DNA of 18,297 bases from an uncultured Alphaproteobacteria bacterium (GTDB lineage Bacteria > Pseudomonadota > Alphaproteobacteria > RF32 > CAG-239). Shown here in pieces: positions 1-7,303 of the stretch. The notes under the pieces were generated by a model, which saw only the letters and a program-made list of their open reading frames with translations, ran no database searches and was not told the origin of the DNA. How positions within the stretch are numbered: position 1 is the stretch's first letter; each line of letters begins with the position of its first letter. The translations under genes were made by a program, and so were the position numbers. The stretch covers positions 1 to 18,297 of the forward strand of contig CALXTG010000078.1 in the NCBI GenBank assembly GCA_944391355.1, read 5' to 3'.

Positions 1-198
1 CACATACGCAGAAGCAAAAATTTGGATCTTGAGGCGCAAGCAGAATGTCTGGGTATGAAACCATTGCATTTACTGGAAATTGAAGACCAGGGACGGAAGT
101 TTATGGATATGCGTCTTTCACGCTTAATAGAACTGGCAGATAAATATGACAGCAATGTCGATATTCGTCTGATACCGCGTTCGCCGGCCGAAATATAA
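1..198 (+). CDS. C-terminal part of a helix-turn-helix (XRE-like) protein, 5' end outside the window
   Basis: Reading frame 1 is open from the first base to TAA at 196-198 and gives 65 residues; the start lies upstream of the window. The residues fit the pattern of an XRE/HigA-type DNA-binding domain: a basic start (IRRSKNLDLEAQAECLGMK), then LLEIEDQG in the place where such domains have a recognition helix followed by IE.G, then LIELADKYDSNVDIRLIPR, which resembles the closing helix and strand of small antitoxin-like regulators. The usual T-Q-x-x-L-A signature is altered (LDLEAQAECLG), so the family call rests on overall pattern only. The gene ends just before a hairpin shared with the convergent gene. 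No toxin partner can be seen because the upstream side is missing. Confidence 0.6.
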   Translation, partial: HIRRSKNLDLEAQAECLGMKPLHLLEIEDQGRKFMDMRLSRLIELADKYDSNVDIRLIPRSPAEI

Positions 199-203
199 TA
201 ACA

Positions 204-233
204 AAGAGGCGTCGAGATAAATCGGCGCCTCTT
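204..233. terminator. Bidirectional terminator hairpin between convergent genes
   Basis: The arms AAGAGGCG (204-211) and CGCCTCTT (226-233) pair perfectly over 8 bp around a 14-nt loop. AATTTTA follows on the + strand and TTTGTTATTATAT on the - strand. The hairpin sits between the stop of the + strand HTH gene (198) and the stop of the - strand PHP-GH77 gene (246), so it can serve both. The T-tracts are modest. Confidence 0.7.
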
Positions 234-245
234 AATTTTATGGCA

Positions 246-2963
246 TTAAATCACCTTTGCGGCCAATTCTAAAATCTTTTCTTCTTGGGCGCGGAGGCGG
301 TCAACCAAATCCCGGTGCTGTTCAAAAAAGGCATCGCCGCGGGCATAGATTGCCAGACAAATCGCGTCAAAGGGGTTATAGGCGGTTCCGTTGACCAGGT
401 TGGAAAAATAAAGTTTTTCAAAATCAGGGTCGCAGCGCAGCACCCATTTATCCGGATTCCCGGGCTGATTATAGCGGCCTTCCTGTCCGGTAAAGCTGGT
501 AAAGAAAGCCTGGACGCGATGAGCAGGACAAGCCAGCAGTTCGCCCCATTTCATACGGATAAGCTGTCTTGTGTCTTTGAGAGCGTCGTTATAATCAAAG
601 CGCAGATCTTCGGCCAGCTGACGGGCGTGCCGATACCGCAGGGCATCGTCCATATCGCGGAAAAATTCCTGAATTGAGGCGGTATCATGCGTATCCAGCG
701 TGGCGACATCGTTGCTCTTGGCATTTTTCAGGCGGTAAATATGGTTGTCGTCATCAAGGTTGACAAACTGTGAAACCAGCAAATGCCCCAGCCCGCACAT
801 CTCCATAACCGGCTCCATCTGCTCCGGCCGGCTGCCGATGTCTTCGACATAGATTTTTTCGGCCTGGACGCCGCGTTCGGCGGCTGCCCGCAGAATAATA
901 TCGCGGGTGATATTGGCAAACTCGGCAATACTGTGTTTAACATATTTTTTCAACAGCGGGTGTTTGGGTGATGAATAGAGCCTTCCGCTTTCCTGCCCGT
1001 CAAGATGCGAGATGACATAGGGATTAACCATGCCGATATAATGGTCTATCCGCATGCCTCCGCGGTTGGAAGCGATTGCGTTATAAAAAATATTGTAAAG
1101 AATTTGTCCGGCCTCCCCCGGCGAACCGTCGGCGTTAAACATTTTAGCCGGATCAAGCACCTTAAAATTCCAGTCGCGCGCCTCTTTGCCGAACATATCA
1201 GGCGGGCTTCCGAGCGTAAACCCGTCAAGAAAAGCATCCGGATGAAGGTTAACAATGCTGTCGGGAATCTTGACCTGAATATCGCCGATATAATTATAAG
1301 CGCACTGGCGGATATAATGTGAGGCCAGCATTTCGATGAACTCGTCTTCGGGAACCAATCCCTGCCGTTTATGGCAGACTTCGGCCAGCGCCGCGCCGTA
1401 GTCTTTTTCGACTTGGGCAAAGTCAATGCGGTGCGGATCTTTGGGGCGGCGGTAGATTTTTTTCAGCGTTTCTTCGCTCAGCAGGCCGTCTTCGACCATC
1501 AGCTCGAGCGGAATAAAGAAAGGATTGTTCAAAACTTCGGAAACATAAGGCGAATGGTGAGCCGCCGCATTGGTTTTTCCGCCCGGGCCGAGCAGAATCT
1601 TATCAATCACCCCGCGGAAAAACTTATGCACCCTTTTGGCGCCGCGGCCGTAAGGCGAGCCGATTCCGCTGTCTTCTTCGCGGCTGACGGGCGGCATGCA
1701 GGGTCCCGGCAGCCCCATTGTCATTTCCTTGTCCAATGCCCGGTAGCCTTCGGCGATCAGCAGCTGGCTTTTCTGCCATTCGTCCTGCAGGCTGCGGCGC
1801 AGGCTGGGCCAGAGAATTGTGTTGTGGGTGTCGTTGCCGCCGGTAAACAATAAACCGCGGCTGCGGGCAAAATCGACAAAGTTTTTAACCCAGCCGTAGG
1901 CGTCAACCGTAGGCGGGCGGTCAAAAACAACTTCTTCAAAGGCGGTTTTCAGTTCGCCTTTGAAATTGCCGTAATAGAGTTCTATAGCCTCCAGGCCTTC
2001 ATTGCTCAGATATTCCAGCAGTTTGCGGATAAACTGCCGCCCCGGATCGCCGAGCCCGGTACGGATAAAACTTTCACTGAGCCGGCGGTCAAGCAGAATC
2101 CGCGGCGGATGAGCCAGGCTGAGAAAACCGCAGCCGCAGGATTTGACTGTCCGGAAGATTTCGGAAACCGGCTGCTGGAAGCGAATGGCATAATTGGCGT
2201 TGTCCAGTTTGTCCATGCCGAAAATATAATCTTTAAGAAAATTGTTCTGTGCCGGATCATTGACTTTTTGGCAGGCATAATTGTAAACCTCATAAGGAAA
2301 GTTACAGACCAGTCCTTTGGCAAGATTTAGATGGTTTTGCAGCACTTCTTCGCTGACAAAGGCAATTTCGGGATATTTAACTGCCAGCTGTTGCATGACC
2401 GGCGCCAGCGAGCGTCGGCGGTCTTCGCGGATTTTTTCCAGCAAAAGCTTAAGCTCGCCGTCAAACGGATTCAGCCCGTAATATAAAAGTTCAAAATCTA
2501 CCGGCAGCCGCAGGTCTTCATCAAAATAGGCGGCGCTGAGCTCACAGCCGAGAACAACCCTTACCGGACGGTATTTCTCGCTTTCTTCGGCCAGAATATG
2601 CAGAATGTCCCGCGCCGAGTCCAGCGCGTCATGATCGGTAACCGCAACCACCACTTGTTCCAGCTGATTGCTCAGGCAGTATTCCAGCGCGTTGTCCAAC
2701 AGTTCGCGGGCGGTCATAATCCCGTCGGAAGCTTTGGTATGAATATGCAGATTGATTTTAAACGGCGTTGTTTCTTCGGCGCCGAGAAAATAATCATAAT
2801 CAACCCGCGACAACAGCGCCTTAAGCTCCTGAGTGCCCATGACGGAGGCCAGTTTTGCCGTTTCGTTTGCCGGCAGTCTGATTTCCCGGGCCAGCGTTTC
2901 CAAATCCGCCCGGTCCTCGGGAAAAGATTTAAAACGGCGCTGGAGAGATTGTTCAGAATTCAT
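246..2963 (-). CDS. PHP metallophosphoesterase - GH77 4-alpha-glucanotransferase fusion protein
   Basis: The frame opens at a GTG at 2972, but ATG at 2963 is the better start: AAGGAG lies 8 nt before it and abuts the GTG. That gives 905 residues (numbered here from ATG). Residues about 70-385 form a PHP domain with an apparently complete metal set: H73 and H75 in NLHIHTKASDG, D80, D110/H111 in TDHD, E141 in GCELSA, H285 in LAHP, D378 and H380 in GGNDTH. From about 412 to the end is a full-length GH77 (MalQ/amylomaltase) domain: GIGSPYG, LLGPGG, SPY, NPFFIPLELMVEDGLL, then the expected nucleophile D640 in RIDH, acid/base E707 in YVEDIG and third carboxylate D760 in THDT. GH77 enzymes move alpha-1,4-glucan segments between chains; PHP domains are usually phosphoesterases. 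There is no signal peptide, so it is probably cytoplasmic. Its ribosome binding site overlaps the stop of the kinase-fold gene upstream. Domain calls are firm; joint function is unknown. Confidence 0.88.
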   Translation of the reverse strand: MNSEQSLQRRFKSFPEDRADLETLAREIRLPANETAKLASVMGTQELKALLSRVDYDYFLGAEETTPFKINLHIHTKASDGIMTARELLDNALEYCLSNQLEQVVVAVTDHDALDSARDILHILAEESEKYRPVRVVLGCELSAAYFDEDLRLPVDFELLYYGLNPFDGELKLLLEKIREDRRRSLAPVMQQLAVKYPEIAFVSEEVLQNHLNLAKGLVCNFPYEVYNYACQKVNDPAQNNFLKDYIFGMDKLDNANYAIRFQQPVSEIFRTVKSCGCGFLSLAHPPRILLDRRLSESFIRTGLGDPGRQFIRKLLEYLSNEGLEAIELYYGNFKGELKTAFEEVVFDRPPTVDAYGWVKNFVDFARSRGLLFTGGNDTHNTILWPSLRRSLQDEWQKSQLLIAEGYRALDKEMTMGLPGPCMPPVSREEDSGIGSPYGRGAKRVHKFFRGVIDKILLGPGGKTNAAAHHSPYVSEVLNNPFFIPLELMVEDGLLSEETLKKIYRRPKDPHRIDFAQVEKDYGAALAEVCHKRQGLVPEDEFIEMLASHYIRQCAYNYIGDIQVKIPDSIVNLHPDAFLDGFTLGSPPDMFGKEARDWNFKVLDPAKMFNADGSPGEAGQILYNIFYNAIASNRGGMRIDHYIGMVNPYVISHLDGQESGRLYSSPKHPLLKKYVKHSIAEFANITRDIILRAAAERGVQAEKIYVEDIGSRPEQMEPVMEMCGLGHLLVSQFVNLDDDNHIYRLKNAKSNDVATLDTHDTASIQEFFRDMDDALRYRHARQLAEDLRFDYNDALKDTRQLIRMKWGELLACPAHRVQAFFTSFTGQEGRYNQPGNPDKWVLRCDPDFEKLYFSNLVNGTAYNPFDAICLAIYARGDAFFEQHRDLVDRLRAQEEKILELAAKVI

Positions 2964-2975
2964 TTCGGGCACTCC

Positions 2976-4154
2976 TTAATAAAATAAATTACCGTAATGA
3001 AGCAGGAAGTCGCGGCCGCACAGATTATTCAGCGACATACAGATTCCGGCGATTCCCGGATTAAGCGGATCGGCATAGACGGCATGGCCGATATCAATAA
3101 TTTTCAGCTGGCCGTCTGCGGCGGATAACAGAAAATTTCCGTAGTTGATGTCATTGGCATAAACGCCGAGCTTATTGGCGTCTTTAAGCATTTTGCCGTT
3201 AAATTCAAAAAATTCGTGAAAATAAAAAGGCTTATCGTCAAAAGTCAGCATCTCGCCTTTTTCTTCGGCATAAAGAGCCGTATCGTAGTCATAGTTATAA
3301 TACAAAATCTGCGGCGCGTGCGGGCAGCGGTTCAGTTTGAGGTAAAATTCGAGCATGGCGTTGGTATAAGGGGAATCCGCCCGCAGAGCGTGGTTTTCGT
3401 GTTCTTTGCGCTTACGGTCATCGGGAATTTTCCGAAAATCATAGGGCAGGGCTTTCAGAATATAAACTTCGCCGTTGTCGGCCTCGATTCTGAAAACCAG
3501 TTTGCAGCTGAACGGATTGCACAGAAAGCGGATTTTAAATTCATGGCCGCCGCTTTTTAATTTGAAACTTCTGCCGCATTCTTTTTCCAGAATACCGCAC
3601 AAAAATTTTCTTTTTTCGCCGAAGTCATACATATTGACTTTTTTGGCGGCCGGGTAGGCGGCTTCGAGCTCTTTGGGCCGGCTTTCGATTTTCTTAAAGG
3701 CATGATAATTTTTTACGGCCGGCGAAGCCATAATCATATCGACCAGTTTAAGAAAGTCATTTTCGCTGCCGAATATCGCCGGCGTTTCCCCGCCGCGGAG
3801 CCTGCCGAAACGCTGCTTAAGGCTCCAGGGATTGAAAACCGGCATCAGCTTAAGCATTTCTTCAATATGTTCGGCTTTGTTCCAACAGAAGTTAATGTAA
3901 AGCGTATAGGCCTTTATATAGCCTTTTTTGCCGAAAAACCAGCGGCAGAAACTGCGGGTATCGGAAAAAACGGCGCGTAAGGCTTCATAATCGCGGCGGT
4001 GGGAACGGGGATTTTTAAGAATAACTTTCAATATTGCCGGCGCCAGTTTCGGATCGGCGAAAATCCGTTTAAAAAAATGCGGCAGGCTTTCGCCGTTGCG
4101 GCGGTGTCCGGAAATAAAACTTTGTAACGGGCGGGAAAAGGCGGCGGTATCCAT
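2976..4154 (-). CDS. Kinase-fold (protein-kinase-like) protein of unknown substrate
   Basis: The product has 392 residues and starts at ATG 4154 with AAAGGA about 7 nt upstream. The N-terminal 170 or so residues are basic and helical and match nothing I recognise. The C-terminal half has the hallmarks of the kinase fold in the right order: K234 in YILKALP (ATP-binding lysine), D335 and N340 in ANDINYGN (catalytic loop with the D-x4-N spacing of protein kinases and aminoglycoside phosphotransferases), and D354 in IIDIGHA (the DFG-equivalent metal ligand). A sugar or lipopolysaccharide kinase, an antibiotic phosphotransferase relative or a protein kinase are all possible. There is no signal peptide or membrane segment. 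Its TAA forms part of the TAAGGAG that serves the PHP-GH77 gene 12 nt on, so the two are likely co-translated. The fold call is good; the substrate is unknown. Confidence 0.65.
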   Translation of the reverse strand: MDTAAFSRPLQSFISGHRRNGESLPHFFKRIFADPKLAPAILKVILKNPRSHRRDYEALRAVFSDTRSFCRWFFGKKGYIKAYTLYINFCWNKAEHIEEMLKLMPVFNPWSLKQRFGRLRGGETPAIFGSENDFLKLVDMIMASPAVKNYHAFKKIESRPKELEAAYPAAKKVNMYDFGEKRKFLCGILEKECGRSFKLKSGGHEFKIRFLCNPFSCKLVFRIEADNGEVYILKALPYDFRKIPDDRKRKEHENHALRADSPYTNAMLEFYLKLNRCPHAPQILYYNYDYDTALYAEEKGEMLTFDDKPFYFHEFFEFNGKMLKDANKLGVYANDINYGNFLLSAADGQLKIIDIGHAVYADPLNPGIAGICMSLNNLCGRDFLLHYGNLFY

Positions 4155-4185
4155 ATTTTTTCCTTTCTGGGGTGGAAACGTTCTG

Positions 4186-4214
4186 ATTATAAATAAAATC
4201 TGTTTAATTATCGG
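4186..4214 (-). promoter_or_regulatory. Possible promoter of the kinase-fold / PHP-GH77 genes
   Basis: On the - strand a perfect TATAAT lies at 4191-4186, about 32 nt before the ATG at 4154. The best -35 at 17-bp spacing is weak (CCGATA, 4214-4209, 3 of 6 matches). It sits just past the stop of the DMT transporter gene, so it could give the two downstream genes their own transcription within a longer operon. Confidence 0.35.
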
Positions 4215-5117
4215 TTAAGAAGCCGCCTTTTGCGATGATTTTCGATTACCGAGAATAATTATCAGATTAGAACCCAGAATCATCAGGCCGCCGAGCAGAA
4301 TATCCCGGGTCAGCGGCGTATGAAAAAAGATAACGTCGAGAATAATGCCGGTAAAGGGCTCAAGCAGCAGAATCATGCCGACCCTTTCGGCGGGAACTTC
4401 GCGGTTATGGGCAAAAATCAGCAGATTCGGCAGCGTCAGGATAACCGCCGCATAGAACAGAAAAGCCAGCCACAGCCGCGGTGAAAAGTCCATATTCATC
4501 ATCATAACCGCCGGAGTATGGATATAAGGAACCAACACGCCGTAGAGAATCAGAACCCCGATAACCGCATACAGATTGACAATCCCGAAAGTAAGCGTCG
4601 GCGGCAGGCCTTTGAGTGAAAAGTATTTGGTAATGATTACCCACAAAGACAAGCCTATTCCGCCCGCGACGGCAATCAAAACGCCGGAAGGCGACAATTT
4701 GACATCATGAAACGGGTTAATGAGGATAACCAGCCCGGCAATCATAACCCCGACCAAAATCCATTCCCGGCGGCTGATAATCCGTTTAAAATAAAAACGT
4801 TCGATTAAAATTGTCCAAACCGGCTGCAAATAGAGCAGTAACACGACCATGGTTACCGAAACGTCCAAAAACAGCGGCACATATTCGCCAAGATTAACCG
4901 CCAGCAGCGCAATAAGCAGCAATAATTTGACTTTCAGCGGAATTTTGGACATCAGCGAGCGATATTTCCAGGCCGGATAAGCAACCAGCAGCCCGGGCAG
5001 CAGGTTGGAGAGCAGCATGATTTCGAAGGCCGAAGCCCCCATTGTTTCCAGAACTTTGGCAAAAAATACCACTCCGCCGAATAAAGTTCCGGCAATCGCC
5101 AGATAAATATAAGCCAT
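4215..5117 (-). CDS. EamA/DMT-superfamily membrane transporter
   Basis: The product is about 300 residues when started at ATG 5117 (MAYIYLAIAGTLFGG), preceded by GGGGGA about 8 nt upstream. The open frame extends to 5243, but the extra 42 residues are charged and unlike this family, and they cover the likely promoter. The protein is almost wholly hydrophobic, with about ten membrane segments in two five-helix halves, as in EamA (RhaT/YdcZ-like) exporters of amino acids, sugars or other metabolites. Family signs include the short first helix running to FFAKVLE, LYLQPVWTILIERFYFKR at the end of the first repeat and LLLEPFTGIILDVIFF in the second. The substrate cannot be read from sequence. Only 60 bp and no terminator separate it from the kinase-fold gene on the same strand, so the three genes may form one unit. 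Confidence 0.85.
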   Translation of the reverse strand: MAYIYLAIAGTLFGGVVFFAKVLETMGASAFEIMLLSNLLPGLLVAYPAWKYRSLMSKIPLKVKLLLLIALLAVNLGEYVPLFLDVSVTMVVLLLYLQPVWTILIERFYFKRIISRREWILVGVMIAGLVILINPFHDVKLSPSGVLIAVAGGIGLSLWVIITKYFSLKGLPPTLTFGIVNLYAVIGVLILYGVLVPYIHTPAVMMMNMDFSPRLWLAFLFYAAVILTLPNLLIFAHNREVPAERVGMILLLEPFTGIILDVIFFHTPLTRDILLGGLMILGSNLIIILGNRKSSQKAAS

Positions 5118-5141
5118 TTGCTTTTCCCCCGTCTGTTTTTC

Positions 5142-5169
5142 AATATAATCAGCGGCCGCCGGATTTAAA
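5142..5169 (-). promoter_or_regulatory. Likely promoter of the DMT transporter gene
   Basis: On the - strand, TTTAAA (5169-5164) and TATATT (5147-5142) are separated by 16 bp. Transcription would start near 5135, leaving a short leader with the GGGGGA ribosome binding site. Matches to consensus are 4 of 6 and 5 of 6. Confidence 0.4.
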
Positions 5170-5237
5170 GTTCCGTCTCTAAAGGTTTTACCCCTTGTCC
5201 CGCGGGTATTTTTTTGTATTTTTTCAATAAAAAAGAC

Positions 5238-5266
5238 TTGCAAATTAAATCAAGCGGGATTAAAAG
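5238..5266 (+). promoter_or_regulatory. Candidate rpsB promoter
   Basis: TTGCAA (5238-5243) and TAAAAG (5261-5266) are separated by 17 bp, each matching the vegetative consensus at 4 of 6 positions. Start near 5273 would give a leader of about 128 nt before the rpsB ATG, containing the structured region annotated separately. This is the best candidate in the divergent region but is not a strong one. Confidence 0.35.
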
Positions 5267-5275
5267 AAAGACCGT

Positions 5276-5373
5276 AAAGGCAATGGTGCCTTTGCTTATT
5301 TCGCACGCAGATACGGCCAATACTGCCAGGTATTGCGCCTCCGGTGCCCGAAAAGGCCGAAAATCTGCGGAGG
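5276..5373 (+). ncRNA. Candidate structured 5' leader of rpsB
   Basis: Several perfect pairings fit one compact fold. A first hairpin is AAAGGCA/TGCCTTT (5276-5282 with 5287-5293, 4-nt loop). A closing helix CGCAGAT/ATCTGCG (5306-5312 with 5363-5369) encloses a hairpin CAATAC/GTATTG (5318-5323 with 5330-5335) and a weaker CGG..CC/GG..CCG arm (about 5342-5359), which together make a three-way junction. A competing helix CCTCCG/CGGAGG (5338-5343 with 5368-5373) would break the closing helix, so two states are possible. The 3' edge is 27 nt before the ATG. Leaders of rpsB genes in other bacteria bind S2 for feedback control; whether this one does is inference. Confidence 0.4.
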
Positions 5374-5400
5374 TTTAACCGGAAAAAGGATATATATAAT

Positions 5401-6219
5401 ATGACACTGCCTACTTTTACATTGCACCAGATGGTTGAGTCCGGCGTACATTTTGGTCACCACGCCCGTCGTTGGAATCCGAAAATGGCTCCGTTTATCT
5501 ATGGTAAAAAAGATAACGTCCATATCATTGACCTGCAGAAAACTTACCCGATGCTCTACACGGCTTTAAACGCTGCCCGCGAAATTGCCGCCCAGGGCGG
5601 AAAAGTTCTGTTCGTCGGCACCAAAAGACAGGCTCAGGATATTGTTAAAGAAAACGCCGAAAGATGCGGCCAGTTCTATGTTAACTATCGCTGGCTCGGC
5701 GGTATGCTGACCAACTGGAAAACCGTTCATAAGTCAATTTCTCGTCTCGTTAAATTAAACGAAATGGAAGAAAAAAACGCTTATGAAGGCTATACCAAAA
5801 AAGAAATGCTTAATCTGAAAAAAGAGCGCGAAAAACTCAATACCGAACTTGGCGGTATCATGAACATGGGCGGCCAGCCTGACCTGTTGTTCGTTATCGA
5901 CACCCCCAAAGAAGCTCTGGCTATTAAAGAAGCCAAAAAGCTCGGTATTCCGGTTATCGGTATCTGCGATACCAATGCCGACCCCGATGCCGTTGACTTC
6001 CCGGTTCCCGGCAACGATGACGCTATCCGCGCAATTCAGTTCTACTCCGAGCTGGTTTCTGCCGCCGTTCTTGACGGTATGCAGGCTGAAATCGCCGCTC
6101 AGGGTCTGAAAGTGGACGAAATGGTTGAACAGGCCGAAGGCGCTGTTGAAGCCAAGCCCGCTAAGAAGAGAGCTGCTAAAAAAGTTAAAGAAGAAAAAGA
6201 AGAATCCGTCGAGGAATAA
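5401..6219 (+). CDS. rpsB: 30S ribosomal protein S2
   Basis: The product has 272 residues, and the start is ATG 5401 with AAGGA 10 nt upstream. The frame is open further back, but the family N-terminus begins at MTLPTFTLHQMVESGVHFGH, which fixes the start. S2 signatures are present throughout: HFGHHARRWNPKMAPFIYG, VLFVGTKRQAQ, YVNYRWLGGMLTNWKT, PDLLFVIDTPKEALAIKEAKKLGIPVIGICDTNADPD (cited in parts: LLFVIDTPKE and GICDTNADPD). The body is of normal length, followed by a Lys/Glu-rich tail of about 30 residues, as in many alphaproteobacterial S2 proteins. S2 binds late to the small subunit near S1 and is needed for mRNA recruitment. It is followed by tsf, the usual bacterial order. Confidence 0.98.
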   Translation: MTLPTFTLHQMVESGVHFGHHARRWNPKMAPFIYGKKDNVHIIDLQKTYPMLYTALNAAREIAAQGGKVLFVGTKRQAQDIVKENAERCGQFYVNYRWLGGMLTNWKTVHKSISRLVKLNEMEEKNAYEGYTKKEMLNLKKEREKLNTELGGIMNMGGQPDLLFVIDTPKEALAIKEAKKLGIPVIGICDTNADPDAVDFPVPGNDDAIRAIQFYSELVSAAVLDGMQAEIAAQGLKVDEMVEQAEGAVEAKPAKKRAAKKVKEEKEESVEE

Positions 6220-6245
6220 TTCGCTTCTGAACTGACATACAAACT

Positions 6246-6290
6246 TTGTGGCGGTATTTTAAGAAGTCCTTTTTTAAGATATCGCCGCAA
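6246..6290 (+). other. Long hairpin between rpsB and tsf
   Basis: TTGTGGCGGTAT (6246-6257) pairs with ATATCGCCGCAA (6279-6290) over 12 bp with two G-U pairs. The helix continues inward through AAGAAG/CTTTTTTAAG-type pairing to about 20 bp in total with a very small loop. It lies 26 nt after the rpsB stop and 35 nt before the tsf ATG. No T-tract follows, so it is not a standard terminator. An RNase III or RNase E processing site, or a partial attenuator that sets the rpsB:tsf ratio, are possible roles. Confidence 0.55.
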
Positions 6291-6325
6291 TAGTTTAAAT
6301 CTTATGAGAATTTAAGGGGAATACA

Positions 6326-7252
6326 ATGACAGAAATTACTGCCGCTATGGTGAAAGAATTAAGAGAAACAACAAGCGCCGGCATGCTGGACTGCAAAAAA
6401 GCTTTGACCGAAGCAAACGGAAACATGGAAGCTGCCGTTGACTGGCTGCGTAAAAAAGGTTTGGCCAGCGCCGCTAAAAAAGCCAGCCGCATTGCCGCCG
6501 AAGGTTTGGTCGCCGTTGCCGTTGACGGTAATAAAGGCGCCGTTGTCGAAGTCAACTCCGAAACCGACTTCGTTGCCAAAAACGAAATCTTTCAGGAATA
6601 TGTTAAAGACGCCGCAACCGTTGCTCTGATGAAAGACGGCGATGTCTGCGAAATGAAAAAATTTGATTGCCCGAAATGCGGCAAAACTTTTGAAGAACGT
6701 CTGACCGACATGATTGCCAAAATCGGCGAGAATATGAATCTGCGCCGTGCCCAGATGATTACCGTCAATGAAGGTATCGTCAGCGATTATGTTCACAGCG
6801 CCACCATTCCCGGCGTCGGCAAAATCGGCGTTCTGGTCGCTCTGGAATCCAAAGGCGACAAAGCCAAATTAGCCGAACTCGGCAAACATATTGCCATGCA
6901 TATCGCTGCTTCGCGTCCGCAGTTTCTGACGATTGCCGATGTTGATCAGACTTCGATTGACCATGAACGCGGTATCTATGCCGAACAGGCTCGCGCCACC
7001 GGCAAACCGGAAAATATTATCGAAAAAATGGTTGAAGGCCGTATCAAAAAATATTATGACGAAGTTGTTCTTGAAGAACAGGCCTATATTATGGACCCCG
7101 ACAAAAAGGTTAAAGACGTTGTTGCCGAAGCTGCCAAAGAACTCGGCACAGACATTAAACTGACCGAATTTGTCTGCTTCAAACTGGGTGAAGGTTTACA
7201 GAAGCGCGAAGAAGATTTCGCCGCCGAAGTTGCCGCTCAGCTCAATAAATAG
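6326..7252 (+). CDS. tsf: Elongation factor Ts
   Basis: The product has 308 residues and starts at ATG 6326 behind AAGGGGA. The N-terminal UBA-like domain is clear (VKELRETTSAGMLDCKKALTE, then MEAAVDWLRKKGLA), followed by the core domain with the TDFVAKN motif (residues 80-86) that contacts EF-Tu, and later IGENMNLRRAQ. EF-Ts exchanges GDP for GTP on EF-Tu during translation. Length and domain order are normal for the family. One odd point is a small cysteine-rich stretch at residues 108-120 (C108, then CPKCGK with C115 and C118), where the loop is usually free of cysteine. The gene follows rpsB after 106 bp and is closed by a strong terminator. Confidence 0.98.
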   Translation: MTEITAAMVKELRETTSAGMLDCKKALTEANGNMEAAVDWLRKKGLASAAKKASRIAAEGLVAVAVDGNKGAVVEVNSETDFVAKNEIFQEYVKDAATVALMKDGDVCEMKKFDCPKCGKTFEERLTDMIAKIGENMNLRRAQMITVNEGIVSDYVHSATIPGVGKIGVLVALESKGDKAKLAELGKHIAMHIAASRPQFLTIADVDQTSIDHERGIYAEQARATGKPENIIEKMVEGRIKKYYDEVVLEEQAYIMDPDKKVKDVVAEAAKELGTDIKLTEFVCFKLGEGLQKREEDFAAEVAAQLNK

Positions 7253-7270
7253 TCTGAAGCCGTCTGAGTT

Positions 7271-7303
7271 AAAAGTCCCGCATTCCGCGGGACTTTTTTC
7301 TTC
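7271..7303. terminator. Strong rho-independent terminator after tsf
   Basis: AAAAGTCCCGC (7271-7281) pairs with GCGGGACTTTT (7287-7297) as an 11-bp perfect stem with loop ATTCC, followed by TTCTTCTTTTA. On the - strand the stem ends in TTTT as well, so it may also stop the convergent accA-rmuC transcript. The 79 bp from here to the rmuC stop codon hold nothing else that I can identify. Confidence 0.92.

Noticed and set aside
2964..2972. GTG start at 2972 for the PHP-GH77 protein
   Set aside because: AAGGAG directly abuts this GTG, leaving no spacing, whereas the ATG at 2963 has the same site at 8 nt.
5118..5243. 42-residue N-terminal extension of the DMT transporter
   Set aside because: It is charged, not membrane-like, covers the likely promoter, and the internal ATG has its own ribosome binding site.
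5344..5400. 19-residue N-terminal extension of S2
   Set aside because: S2 family proteins begin at MTLPTFTLHQM, and AAGGA precedes that ATG; the region upstream reads better as leader RNA.
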